Shown here in pieces: positions 52,731 to 64,000 of a stretch of 64,000 bases of DNA. The stretch is from contig CM050453.2 in NCBI GenBank assembly GCA_027563935.2, forward strand, positions 12,542,001 to 12,606,000. The letters run 5' to 3'. A program made the translations under genes and the position numbers. Position 1 is the stretch's first letter. Each line of letters begins with the position of its first letter. The notes beneath the pieces were generated by a model. The model was not told the DNA's origin and searched no databases. It was given only the letters and a program-made list of their open reading frames with translations. The DNA comes from Costus lasius (taxonomy: Eukaryota; Streptophyta; Magnoliopsida; Zingiberales; Costaceae).

Positions 52731-53317
52731 TTTATACTCATCCTTAACTTTTTATGTTTTACTTATATAAAAAAACACCAACAAAACAAACAAAGGCTAA
52801 AGTGAATTAAATAACAAAATAGTCAAAATTAAAATTTGTAAAAAAAAATTGAAATCACAAGTGAACGTCGTATAAAATCATAGACCAAAGTCTTGGTTAT
52901 GAATATTTAGATAGAATGTGTGTTCCATTGGTAGATGTAAGCATTGTATGTTTTGCATGGAATATAAAACGGATGCATTATACATATTACTAATTCACTA
53001 TTATAGTATTTTATGCATTGTACATCTAAAAATACACAATATAAAGATATACGCATCTAACAGTAGAATATACACTCTGCATAATAAATCCTATGAAGGG
53101 TGAAGTTCAGGGTTTTTTGATATTTCATTTTTGAGAACTTAATGGTTGCTGTCCCTATTCCAACTGTGCTTTACACGTGAGCTCGCAATATTTGCTCTGG
53201 TCCCCCAAGTAGGGTTTCGAATGACGAAAGTTAACATTGTCCCTATTCCAATTGTGCTTCACACGTGAGCTCGCAATATTTGCTCTGGTCAGGGTTTCGA
53301 AATACCAAAGTTAATAT
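52731..53317 (+). promoter_or_regulatory. Upstream region of the intact MetRS gene, with an 88-bp tandem duplication
   Basis: Matches the upstream block of copies 1-3. The part from GTCCCTATTCCA is present twice, at 53151-53238 and 53239-53317. Both carry TTYACACGTGAGCTCGCAATAT (G-box core CACGTG) and AGGGTTTCGAA. In the partial copies this part runs directly into the 5' UTR (AAGGTTAAGACTCCGC). Here that continuation is at 55378. Confidence 0.65.
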
Positions 53318-53499
53318 TGTGTTTTCTAGAAGAGAAAAATAAAAAAAAAAGAAAAAAAATTTATATTTTCGCTAATTCTTTCTGTTCTCTTGGGGGGACA
53401 AAAAATTTTAAAAAGAAAAATAGAAGAATAAATTTAAAACTTTTACACTCGTTCTAATTCGCCCAAAACAAACGGAAAAGACAAAAGACGCATTAGTTT

Positions 53500-53841
53500 T
53501 TGTCCTCCCGAGTCCCGTGCCCTTTCTTCCACGCCCGCTGCCGCTCCCTCCAACCTAATCACCCTTTCGCCGCTCCCTCAGCCAAATCGCCCGTTTGCAG
53601 CGAGCTCACTGACAAATCACCAGTCGCCGCCAGATCGAACCCTTGTCGCCGTTCCCTCACGCTGCTCGCCTGCATCGCTTCCACGACGCCGACGAGCCCA
53701 TTCGCCACTGACGCGCTGTTCGCTGGCACTTTGTCCGTCCGTTCACCGTCGGCTCGCTCGTGCGCCGCTAGCTCGCCGCTAGATCAAGCGCTCTCCGCCA
53801 TAGATCTGCCTCTCCCCCTTTCTGGTATATTTTTGCCCTAA
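53500..53841 (+). other. GC-rich ORF in the insertion (113 codons)
   Basis: Starts MSSRVPCPFFHARCRSLQPN and is rich in serine, proline, alanine and arginine. I recognise no domain. It resembles GC-rich 5' leaders that are open by chance. It ends near a CTGGTATAT possible splice donor. Not claimed as a gene. Confidence 0.2.
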
Positions 53842-54580
53842 GAAATTAGACTAGAACAGTTTCGCATAAAAAAAACTGATTTTTGCACAAAATTATTTAC
53901 TATGTATGATATGATCTACCGGGTTTTGACCTGTTTCCTTATGCTTCTTGTCGTTCCTAAATTGTTTTGTTGTGGGATGAATTTGGTAGGTTTTCATGTT
54001 TTTGATCGAATTAGGTTCAGAGTTCTCGTACTCTCACTGTTTATTTTGGCAATTTCAACATCGTTTGAGATATTCTTGTCAGGGAAAAAAAATCAGCCGA
54101 GCGAAAACTCGCTTGTGAAATTCAGACTACACCTTGCTCTTAGGGGAATCGTTGAACTTGTAAAAAGTGAAGATGGCATTTTGTAAGGATTTGCAAAACG
54201 GACACTAGAAGAGGAGTCACATTATTTAGTCCTTATTCTTGTCAATAACATATTTAAAGCAAAAAACCCTACACGTGAGATTCTTTTCCTTTTAATAATC
54301 CTTCTTTTGTGGAAAAGAGAACCAAAGCCCTAGTTGTTAAACACAAGGGTTTTCCTACTAAAATCTCTGTGAATGATATATTGGGGAGTGTGTTTTTTTG
54401 AGAAAAATCATATTAAGATGGGAGACGATATGATCTGATCAGTGCAATTACCTAGCATGCAAGTGCTTGTGTAAGATCCATAACCTATTCCACCAAAAGT
54501 GAAATGAGTTATGTCAACAACCATTCAAGCAATTGATAATGTGTAGGTGATGTGTTACTTATTCTGTAAGCCCAATATCT

Positions 54581-54946
54581 ATGCCATCATACAAGTCAAA
54601 TGATTCAGCTATATCATCCAAGAGTAATAAAAGAAAGATTAGTTCAGTTCAATTGCAAGAAGCTGCTTTATCAAAAATAGATGCTACAAATGATAAGCTA
54701 GAGGCAATGATTGAATGTATGGAAGTGACAAATGAAGTTTTGTCTACACAACTAACTTCTAATCCTGTAGAGCAGCAATACACTAAAAAGGAAATATTTG
54801 ATGAGTTGAATAGGATTGGAGTTGCACCTCATCGCTTGCTTCGGGCGTATCTAGCTCTTGGAAAAAGTAAAGAGAACACACGACTATTCTTTTCAGTTCC
54901 AACAAAATACCGTCTTGGGCTCTTGAATGAGATGTTGAATGATTAG
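54581..54946 (+). pseudogene. Possible fragment of Myb/SANT-like (Harbinger-associated) protein
   Basis: A 121-codon ORF with a serine/lysine-rich start (MPSYKSNDSAISSKSNKRKI), a helix (LSKIDATNDKLEAMIECMEV) and the C-terminal block FDELNRIGVAPHRLLRAYLA, ending SVPTKYRLGLLNEMLND. The last part reminds me of the helical C-terminus of plant Myb/SANT-like proteins that accompany PIF/Harbinger transposases. No DNA-binding domain is present in the visible part. It could be the last exon of such a protein carried by the insertion. Confidence 0.35.
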
Positions 54947-55377
54947 ATGTTTTAAATTGATGTTGGTCTATAATGTCGAATTATCTTATTATTGTTTTGA
55001 GACTAGTGGGACTATCTTGGATATTGTGTTATTGTTCTTGGTACTATGTGTGTTGTGTTGAATGAGATGTTGAATGTTATGTTATTGACTAATGTGTGTT
55101 GTGTTTGACGATATGTATGTGTATCAAACTTTATTTGTGATCTTGTTATATGTGTTGTGTTAATTTTATTGCTTATGTGTCAAACTTTATCCTTGTTCTT
55201 GTTATATGTGTGTGTGTGTTAAGAATATTTATGTAGATGTGTTATATAGATAATGTGTTGTTTTCAGTTGTGGTTTTATTCTTTCTCTCATCTTGGTTAT
55301 TATATTTATCTTTCTATTATTTGTTATTATGTCTCGGTGGAATGCTTATAGTTTGTGAAAACTTACTTAAAATGATT

Positions 55378-55519
55378 AAGGTTAAGACTCCGCTTCCGTC
55401 CTCAGCCACCTCACCGCCTCTTTCTTGACACGGTCCGAGAAGTTTCTTGCAAAGAAACAACACAACACCACTTTCTGGCAATCCCCTAATCCATCCTCTT
55501 CCATCGGATCGAGTTGTCC
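55378..55519 (+). promoter_or_regulatory. 5' UTR of the intact MetRS gene
   Basis: Matches the bases just before the start codon in copies 1-3 (AAGGTTAAGACTCCGC, CGACACGGTCCGAGAAGTTT in the other copies). The insertion at 53318-55377 separates it from the matching upstream block. The gene must use either a new promoter inside the insertion or a long leader. Confidence 0.65.
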
Positions 55520-58500
55520 ATGGCAGATTCCTCGGCTAACAAGGCCCCCCAGCTCCCGATTCCGGGTCGTAGAAACGTGCTCATCACCAGCGCCTTGCCC
55601 TACGTCAATAATGTCCCTCACCTCGGCAACATCATCGGATGTAATCATCTTTTTTACATTTTTTTCTTTTTGCGGGTAAAGATTGTAATGTTGATGAATT
55701 TTTTTGGATTGGTGAAGGTGTTTTGAGTGCCGATGTGTTTGCTCGGTATTGCCGGCTTCGGGGGTACAATACATTATATATCTGTGGCACGGATGAGTAT
55801 GGGACGGCCACGGAGACGAAGGCTATGGAGGAGAATTGCTCCCCGAAGGAGATTTGTGACAAGTAAGTGAAATGATATGCCAGTATGCTAATTACGTCTG
55901 TGAAATCACTTATTACCTTTTATATTCTAGTACTGTTATTTCTGCATTCTTGCATTTCTGGTAATTGCTTAAGGTACACATTAGTTAGTTTTCCTATTAA
56001 GTTATTCAGTGTTTTTATAAATTGCTAAAGAGCCTAAATTATTTCTTATCACAATGCAGCAGCACTTACAACTGTGTGCAATTCATTTATAGATAATATT
56101 TATATGCAATTAAATAAACGTAATATCAATTTCATTAATTTGTAAACATACGTTGATGCATTAAAAAATTTTATTCATTGGTAATGTCGCAATCTACAAA
56201 CTAGATTTCTTTGCATACGTTAATGATTAACTTTAAAATGCTATTCACTACAATGGAATTGGAATAAATCACCCTTGATTTTGTTGCAGTTATAAAATTA
56301 ATATGTTTGATTTCACTTTTTATTGGTCACCGTGATAATATCATCCCAAATGGGATGTAATATAATTAAGAATAACAGTATATAGTTTTCTTAGCTAACT
56401 GCAATATGTTGATCTTTGTTTGAGTTTATACAATAATAAAATTGATCAGGACAAGTTTCTTTGAGGATTTATGGTTCGTTACCTATTGATGCATGCAAAA
56501 GCCGCACCAATGTCTAGTAAATCTTATAATATTTTTTTAAAAAATATTTCTATAAATATATACACATATGCATTATTTACAGTAATAATTAAGCACAAAA
56601 TAAAATATGTACCAAAGTAAATATAAAATATTCAGTTTATTAGTGAGTACTTGCCTGATATATGTTTAGGTATAAGTTAGCAAATATATATCTTTCTACC
56701 AAAAACCCCATGAAGCTAGTTCTTAATTTATATTACATGGTTTAATATTTTTAGTACTTACACAATTGCTCTATTACATATGGGTTTTTTTTGACAAATT
56801 GGATACTATGATGGTTTCATATCAGTTACGTATTAATTGCCTACCATGATGTTTCTATGTGGATTAATAGTTATTGAGCTTTTAGTATTTGATAGTGGGT
56901 GGTACCACATAGTATGCCAATGCCCATATCATTTGGTACGATCTTGTATCATCAGGTATGACACAAGCACACACCATGACACAAGGTGGTTTCGATACTC
57001 TAGTTGTTAGCCGATGCATTTGAATGTGCTGCTCATTTTGTAACAGTAATACTACTTTAGTCCATGCTTATTAGGTCAAATAATAACCATAGTTACCCTT
57101 AAATTCTAGCCTCATATTTCTAGCTAGTCAAGTTCAATTTTTTAATTGCATAATTATGTTTAAATTTATATATCCTCATTTTCCTCTTGAAATTAAAATG
57201 ATTTATGATGCATTATTAACTAGTGCAAAGGTAATATCAATATAAGATAATTACTATCTTTTTATCTATACTAGATGCCAAACAAGGTAACTTATGAGTA
57301 CTCCTTTTTGTAGCTGATGTACCAAACAGAGTGTAAATCACTCATTACTTATCATTTTTGGTTTTGAAGTCAACATAAGGATTCAATCTCTTATAGTAAA
57401 TCTACCATTAACCATCTTGAGTTGGTTGAAATTTGTGTGTACACTAGCATGAGATGAATAAAAATAAGAAAAATGTATATGGGAAGGACATTTTTGCTCA
57501 TGTGAGAACTTGTTTACATAATACATTTCTAAATAAGTAAAATTTTGATCACATAATTTTATTATGATGGACTAAGCAAAATAATAGCAATAGTTCAGTT
57601 TCATTATTGAGTATTAAAATAAATTGTTTATGTGGTCAGATTAATTTTTTTTTGTGATGGGCTTGATTTATCAGATTGAATATTTTTAGTCTGCAAAGCC
57701 TTATATGGGACAATCGTGAGACCTTAGAATATAAGGGTAAATATTTTGTGTAAGCCACATTTTATAATCTTGGCATACTTTTGGATCTAGTTCTAGCATT
57801 TGTGTTGTGTGGCATCAAATCAAAGATTTATTTTTATTTGTGTGAAAGTGATTAGAAATAAGAATCTCAAAAGGAATCTATTACATTGGCTTTCATGGAA
57901 ACTTGTACATTACATTTGGTGTCTTTCTTTTGCATTCTAGATATCATTCGATTCACAAGGAAGTGTACAAGTGGTTTGATATAAGTTTTGATGAGTTTGG
58001 ACGGACATCAACTCCTCAGCAGACTGAAGTATGCCAAGCAATATTCCATAAACTTATGGAGAATAACTGGCTCTCCGAAAACACAATGCAACAGGTATTT
58101 GATAACGTTTATGTGATTCTGAACTGAATAGTTAAATGCTTGATTACAAATTCTTCTTTTATCCGGTTGTCTTTTATGACAAAACTTATCACACTGAAAT
58201 CAATGCAGCTATATTGTGACACATGCCAACGCTTCTTGGCGGATCGGCTTGTCGAGGGTACCTGCCCTACATTGGATTGTAACTATGAATCTGCACGAGG
58301 TGACCAATGTGAAAATTGTGGTAAATTGTTGAATCCAACTGAATTGAAAGATCCCAAATGCAAGGTAAGTTTCTATTGAGATATACCTAAGTTAAATTCT
58401 ATACTTTTTTAGACATCCAAAGTTTAAAATAGCGGTTTATGTTGGTGTACTAGTATTTGTATATTGATATATTGATTTGCCTAGATTGATGACCCCACTC

Positions 58501-61500
58501 TATCTATCTATATATATACACACATGCATACATACATACATACTTATGGACATATAGATATACATGCACACACATATATGTATAAATATGCATGTGTACG
58601 TGCATACATGCATGTTTATGTTTATTTACATATGCATATGTGTGTGCATGCATATTTACATATACTTATTGGATTGGTACGTACCTTATTCCATGTATTG
58701 CTATAGGGTTGGACCCATATGCCTCGGGCTTAGCCTGGATGAACCAATATTTAAAACATTTCTCCAATTGTAAAGTTATGGGGATTCCTCTTGTATAAGT
58801 GGTATTTTATACTATATGAATCTGATTTTCTGTCTTATGATTCGTGTTAGGTCTGTCATAACACACCTCGTATACGAGATACTGACCATTTGTTCCTAGA
58901 GTTGCCCCTACTAAGGGAGAAACTGGAAGAATATATTACCACAACGTCAGTTGCTGGATCTTGGAGTCAAAATGCTATCCAAGCCACAAATGCATGGCTA
59001 AAAGAAGGTCTACGCCCTCGCTGCATTACCAGGGATCTTAAGTGGGGAGTTCCTGTGCCACATGAGAAGTACAAAGATAAGGTAAAATGCATACTTATTG
59101 TTAGTAAAATCTTTCTGTAATGGTGCAATGAAGTCATACAATCTTAATATATATGATTTAAATATTCAAATAATTTTCGCGTTTTGGTGATACCAAACTT
59201 TTTAAATATCTATGAATTGTCTTAGTTGATTGAGTGTTCTTTTTACATTTTCTGTAGGTGTTTTATGTGTGGTTTGATGCCCCAATTGGATATATCTCAA
59301 TAACTGCATGCTACACTCCTGAGTGGGAGAAATGGTGGAAGAATCCTGAAAATGTGGAGTTGTATCAGTTCATGGGCAAGGATAATGTGCCATTTCACAC
59401 TGTAAGATTTCCTCCAATGTTTGTTTCTCACTACTTTTAGCTTTATACCACAGAGCTATTTAGATATTCCCATAATGTGTACCATGTAAGTTACAGTATC
59501 AAATTTCTTGATTTCTTTTATTTTGTAAGTGTTATTTTGAATTACACTCTATTTGGAATTCTGGTCTGTTAAGCAACTAGAATTTCTTGAATGCCTAGGT
59601 CTTAAAAAGAATATTTGAAATCAAGAAAGTTCCATTACCAGCTAGCCATGAAATTGATAACATCGTTTACCAACCAGATAGCAGATGTAATAGTCTATAT
59701 GTTATATCTTATCCATTCATGTTCATTGCATAACAACGCTGAGTATGACATGTGAATCTAAAGTAGTTTTATGTATAACTGAGTAAAGTTAAAAGTCAAG
59801 ATATAGACGAAGAAGAAAGGATTTGTTTTGATCTATGCTTTAACATCATGTTAATGTGAATACCACCAAAATAAATGTTAGATATTGATTATGTCTTAGC
59901 CTGAGTGATGTCCCATCTTTGTTGGGAAAGGAAAACAACTACACTTAGAAATGAAAGAAGCATTGCGACTTTTGTAACATTTCAATAACTAGCATTTCTC
60001 TAGAATCCCAAGGTATTAGTTGGGTCCTATTTCTACTTCCATATTCCCGGGTTAAAGGGATGTTGCACTATCCTTCCCCTGTATTTTGGCTTAACTTTGT
60101 TGGATATTTTTGCAAGTTCATGTTAATACTTTGCTTTGATAAGAATTAGAAACATAATTCTTGGATAAAGACGTGTTACATTATTAATGAGCCAGCAGTG
60201 TTTCGTGGCACAAATATAGCCTATTCATCTAGACTTTGGATTAACATATATTTATTAGTATATATTAATACAAATTTGAAGCCATGTTTACCTAGGAAAT
60301 TGCAAGGTTCACAAAACCAGTTTGGTTTTATATATATATATATATATACACACACGGGTCGATTCGGATGGGTATTTGAAACCATGGGAGATTGTACATT
60401 TGAAATATGAGTGACGCCTCCTTTTATATTCTAGGTAATGTTTCCATCTACACTACTTGGCACCGGTGAACGGTGGACCATGATGAAGACCATCAGCGTT
60501 ACTGAGTATCTAAATTATGAGGCTGGTAAAATTCTTTCCTTTTAGTTATTTATTTATATTAATGAACAGGTCCTTGTTGTGCAATATTTTTTCTTGTAGA
60601 ATGTAGGCTAAATCTCTCCATCTCTCTTTTTTATACATATGTATGTACATACGTGTGTAGGCACATATTAGGTCCCTACATATCTGGAAAGCTTAAACAG
60701 TTAGGAAAAGACCCAATTTATGTATTTGTAATTTAATACTTCCTTACAATCAAGCTTCTAACTTTGAATCGAAGACTAGGGCAGGAAAATTGAAACACTT
60801 TTGTTACTTATGAATAAACTGTTAGCTGTCTTCATCTATTTTTGTTAAGCTTGTTGTGAACCAACCCTTTAATGTTGTTTCCATCTAATGGTCTGTTCCA
60901 CCACTCATATCGCTTAGTTTCCTCCGTCATCCCTACCACGGTACCATCTGCTTCTCCTCATCCAGTATCTCACTGTTGCCATAGTTGGTCTGCTGCATTA
61001 TTGAGAAGTCCAAATAACCTATTAGGTTTTTTGGATATTTAGTTTTCTACATCTGAAGGCCATAACTACTGTAAAAAATTTCTACTTCAGATGCTCGCAT
61101 TCAATTTAGACTCATTACCTATTTAGTTCTGAATGTTGATTATTTCAAAGCAAAACCAATAGTTCGATCTTCATTATTCCCTGACTCTGCTTTTCATTTG
61201 TGATGAAATTTTTTATTTGCTGGTCCTTTGGCATGAATTACTATGTTTTTTTGCTATAGGCATGAATTACTATGTTGATTGGCCCAAAATTGCACTTCAC
61301 TGAATGTCTTATCTTCTAGTATACTTTTCTTTCATAAAGTAATTGTGTAACAAATCATATCTCATGTAATAGTACGGGATCCATGATAGTTATCTAATAA
61401 CTTTTTTTGTTTTAGTTGTTCATTCAATTTATTTAGCATGGTTACTGTTTGATAAACTTTATTTGCAATATTCAGTATGATACTATTGTGTTAGTTTATA

Positions 61501-63889
61501 CTTCCGTGTTCAGTATTTTCTGGTTTATCATCTTGAATGTTTTGCACATATTTCTGTGTGTATAAAGTGAATAGAGTGAGGTTTTTTTACTTTGTACATG
61601 ACATGATATGGAATCTTTAGCTTGTGTCTCTTTATACTTTGTAGGGAAGTTTTCTAAGAGCAAGGGAATTGGAGTTTTTGGTAATGATGCCAAAGATACA
61701 AAAATTCCTCCTGAAGTATGGAGATATTATTTGTTGACAAATAGGCCTGAGGTAAGTTATAGTCTTATAGTTAAGATTATATTTTCTTTTAGCACTTATT
61801 ACTATATGATTATAGTTCTGATTGCTCGATGTGGATTAGGTTTCAGACACATTGTTTACATGGGCAGACTTGCAGGCTAAACTGAATTCAGAGTTGCTGA
61901 ATAACTTGGGCAATTTTGTCAATCGTGTATTAAGCTTTATTGCCAAACCAGAAGGTTAGAAATTCCCTAAATATTGCAATCAGTTATACTTTATCTCGTT
62001 ACATGGTTTGTATTTCACGCTATGATACTTGTTTATGCAAATGAATGATAGTCTGTTTTCTTTGTGTAAAAATTCAATCATAAAAGTTCTGGAAGTACAG
62101 GGTAGATGAGGATTAAAAAAAATAGATTTCAGTTAGTTTGTCATCGTGGTTTAGTGGTTTCATACTTTGTCTGCGTCTTGGTGTTTGTTCAACTATGAAA
62201 TAAGTAGGAAGATTCAAAATTGCAATTACCATATTACTTGCTATTAACAAGTGTCATATTTGTCATCCCACTTCCAGGTATGGAGTGTGTCATTGTGAAT
62301 AGATTGCATACCAAAGTATTTATGATGGTTCGAGGCATCGAAAATTTTTTATATTAGGTAGAGGCCCATTTTTGATCGAAGTCATCAAATATGCAGAATT
62401 TTGTTTTTGTTGGACTCTTCCTTTACTTGACCAAATGCCCTTCGCTTGAAAGCCACTGAAAATGAAGAATTCTAGTTTTTGCTGGATTGTACTATGATAT
62501 TGGATCTGAGATTTGAGATGAGTTGCTGATTGGAACAAGGAGCATGGTAGTTTCCAGAAAGTTGACCATCCTTTTAGAGGATATGATACTATGGTATTCA
62601 AGCTCATGCAAATATTTAAGTTACATCAGTGCGGTCTTTGTTCATTTTTGTGGGTACAAATGAGATGCTATCCACCTAAGTGCATATTTGTATAAAAAAT
62701 GTGAACCTAATGAAGTCAAGTTTGTAATCTCATCCCTGTGGTCCATAATTGCTAGGTCTTTTTCACCTATAATGCGTCACATTATTAGTTTTTGTTCTGT
62801 TTTAAAAAAGTCAAAATTAAATGGCGCCAAAATTTGATCCGAGTTAAATGGCTTACTTTGTTACTAGGAGCCTCTATGCTAAAAACGTATTCTAGGAACA
62901 AATGAATTTTATGAATTATCACATGTACATCCATCATCATGATCAGTGTAAATACCTTGCGCTCACATGGTTGTCACAGGGATGGATGGTACTTGGATTG
63001 TCTCCAGCACTAGGTAGACATCTTCATTTTATGAATCTTTGCCTTGCGTGCTTAAGTTTCTTAAGATGGTCATATCACATTGGATGTCGGTCTTTTTGTT
63101 TTTTTAACCATCTTGGGATTCTATCTTAACTTGACTTTAGCTAAATTTGCCCTCTTGTCCTCAAGAGTCACATTGTCTTTGTTAAATTTTCTGATGCACC
63201 TTGAGGATTTGATAATGAAATGTTGATTTAGAAGTGTGATTGATCCAATTCCACCAGATCTAATTTAAGTGCATTGCTAGTGAAGGTTTTCCATCCGATA
63301 ACCTGTTTTCATGTCTCATTAACATTTTTCAATTTGGTGGGAAGCCGTATGTAAACTATGAGAGAATTCTAGTGTTTAGAGAGCGGCTTTAAATTTATTA
63401 GGGCCTGACCGACAAATACAAAAAAAAATCTAGAAAATTGTTGGAGACAAGCTCCAAATACCTAGAATTATTTAGTATTCAACTCATCTCGACGAATCAG
63501 ATGGTTTGCTATAAAAATGACATGATTATCATAGCCCATTGGACGTGTAAATGCTAGTATTTATTTAGATTTTTGCTCATGAAGAAATTTGATACATTAT
63601 TTTTCTCTCCATTTATCATTATTCCTCATAAATCAATTTTTAACTTTAAGAATAGCTATTTTTTACTCTAGTAAAATATCATGTTTGAACAGTAGTTTAG
63701 TGCCTTTACTAGCTAGCAAGTCTCAGAAACATCACATAATATAATATTCTGTTCACTATTTTCCTCACAGGAGCAGGATACGGTTCAATTATTCCAGATG
63801 CTCCAAATGCACAATCACATGTGTTAACGAATGATTTAGGAGAAAAAATTGGAAAATTGGTTGACCAATATATTGATGCAATGGAAAAG
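55520..63889 (+). CDS. Methionyl-tRNA synthetase, cytosolic (exons 1-10, continues past window)
   Basis: Charges tRNA-Met with methionine in the cytosol. Exons: 55520-55640, 55718-55862, 57941-58094, 58209-58364, 58851-59081, 59258-59401, 60435-60525, 61645-61751, 61840-61954 and 63771-63889. All have GT-AG ends and consistent phases, giving 461 codons with no stop. Motifs: HIGH-like HLGN at residues 34-37; zinc knuckle cysteines 143/146, 159/164, 174/177 and 191/194; WFDAPIGY at 274-281; KMSKS-like KFSKS at 349-353; then the start of the anticodon-binding helical domain. The start ATG follows the leader shared by all copies. Plant enzymes are about 800 residues with a C-terminal tRNA-binding domain, so some 340 residues lie to the right. 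This is the only copy with all these exons. Confidence 0.95.
55863..57940 (+). other. MetRS intron 2 (2.1 kb)
   Basis: The parent sequence of the intron fragments at 1-128, 5021-6290, 7275-8630 and 22920-24164. Its first 1.35 kb is what was duplicated. From about 57225 on it is unique in the window. No gene seen. Confidence 0.85.
58500..58670 (+). repeat. CATA/TATG-type microsatellite in MetRS intron 4
   Basis: Interrupted ATACATACAT, ACACACATATATG and TGCATATG units. Overlapping short ORFs here come from the repeat. Confidence 0.75.
59402..60434 (+). other. MetRS intron 6 with TA/CA microsatellite
   Basis: A 1.03 kb intron. A TATATATATATATATATACACACAC run at about 60331-60355 marks the left limit of the block duplicated at 24634. 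Confidence 0.75.
60526..61644 (+). other. MetRS intron 7
   Basis: A 1.1 kb intron, near-identical to 24807-25918 in the exon 7-9 copy. No other feature. Confidence 0.85.
61955..63770 (+). other. MetRS intron 9 (1.8 kb)
   Basis: Runs from GTTAGA to a TTCCTCACAG acceptor. The first about 190 bases are also present in the exon 7-9 copy. No ORF in it is supported. Confidence 0.85.
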
Positions 63890-64000
63890 GTAATTTTGTA
63901 ATACCTGGATTTTACTAAAATACTGACGCTCTCGTGCACGCCATTTGGTGGTGTGTTTTTTTAGTTATGCCTTGAGTCAGTGACTACATAAAATGTTGTC
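63890..64000 (+). other. Start of MetRS intron 10, cut by the window end
   Basis: A GTAATT donor, then AT-rich intron up to the window edge. Confidence 0.8.

Larger units (their letters stand above)
53318..55377. mobile_element. 2.1 kb insertion between MetRS upstream region and 5' UTR
   Basis: Sequence absent from all three partial copies. It contains an A-rich start, a GC-rich leader-like part (53500-53830), an ORF at 54581-54946, and a GT-rich tail (TGTGTTGTG units, 55020-55240). Flanks share AAGTTAA (53307-53313 region) and AGGTTAA (55380 region), compatible with a short target duplication. I could not define terminal repeats. It may be a non-autonomous DNA transposon or a captured gene piece. 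Confidence 0.5.

Overview
This window is a repeat-rich plant nuclear region. The introns have GT-AG ends and are AT-rich, there are LTR retrotransposons with plant-type primer sites, and the two host genes are plant proteins: an AHK2-like cytokinin receptor kinase and a cytosolic methionyl-tRNA synthetase (MetRS). The flavour is monocot-like, but I cannot name the species.

Layout. (1) 1-2.3 kb: a scrap of MetRS intron 2, then three phase-0 exons of the cytokinin receptor (two membrane segments and the first part of CHASE). (2) 4.1-26.4 kb: a broken array of partial MetRS copies. Three carry promoter, exon 1 and exon 2; one carries exons 7-9. A shared spacer 'X' lies between some of them. Copy 3 is split inside exon 1 by a 12.3 kb Athila-like Ty3/Gypsy element (minus strand, TSD CCATA), which itself carries a nested solo LTR (TSD CTTGA). 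(3) 26.4-32.0 kb: a Ty3/Gypsy element (plus strand) with a 1.74 kb left LTR and a decayed gag-pol, cut off at the start of integrase. (4) 32.0-43.3 kb: a rearranged cluster of pol-less Athila derivatives: LTR, gag-protease, ATHILA-type ORF, hybrid LTR pieces, a second ATHILA-type ORF and a partial LTR. (5) 45.4 kb: the last exon of a cytokinin receptor (end of the receiver domain), then spacer X. X is split by a 5.2 kb gag-only LTR element (two 1,619 bp LTRs, TSD CTAAG). (6) 52.7-64.0 kb: the apparently functional MetRS gene. Its upstream region is separated from its 5' UTR by about 2.1 kb of foreign DNA. Ten exons (461 codons) lie in the window and the rest runs off the right edge.

Reading the history. 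The simplest order is cytokinin receptor, then X, then MetRS. It was duplicated repeatedly with breakpoints inside introns, then invaded by retrotransposons. The middle receptor exons (end of CHASE, histidine kinase, ATPase, start of receiver) are not found between the two receptor parts, so the receptor here looks broken. Only the right-hand MetRS looks complete. Premature stops in the elements are mostly of the type produced by C-to-T change.

The most interesting structure is in the Athila-like elements. Their U3 regions carry repeated palindromes whose sequence differs between subfamilies. Two short hairpins (loops AGGCAA and AGGA) are kept between elements, one with a compensatory base-pair change and one at a fixed 21 nt from the LTR.
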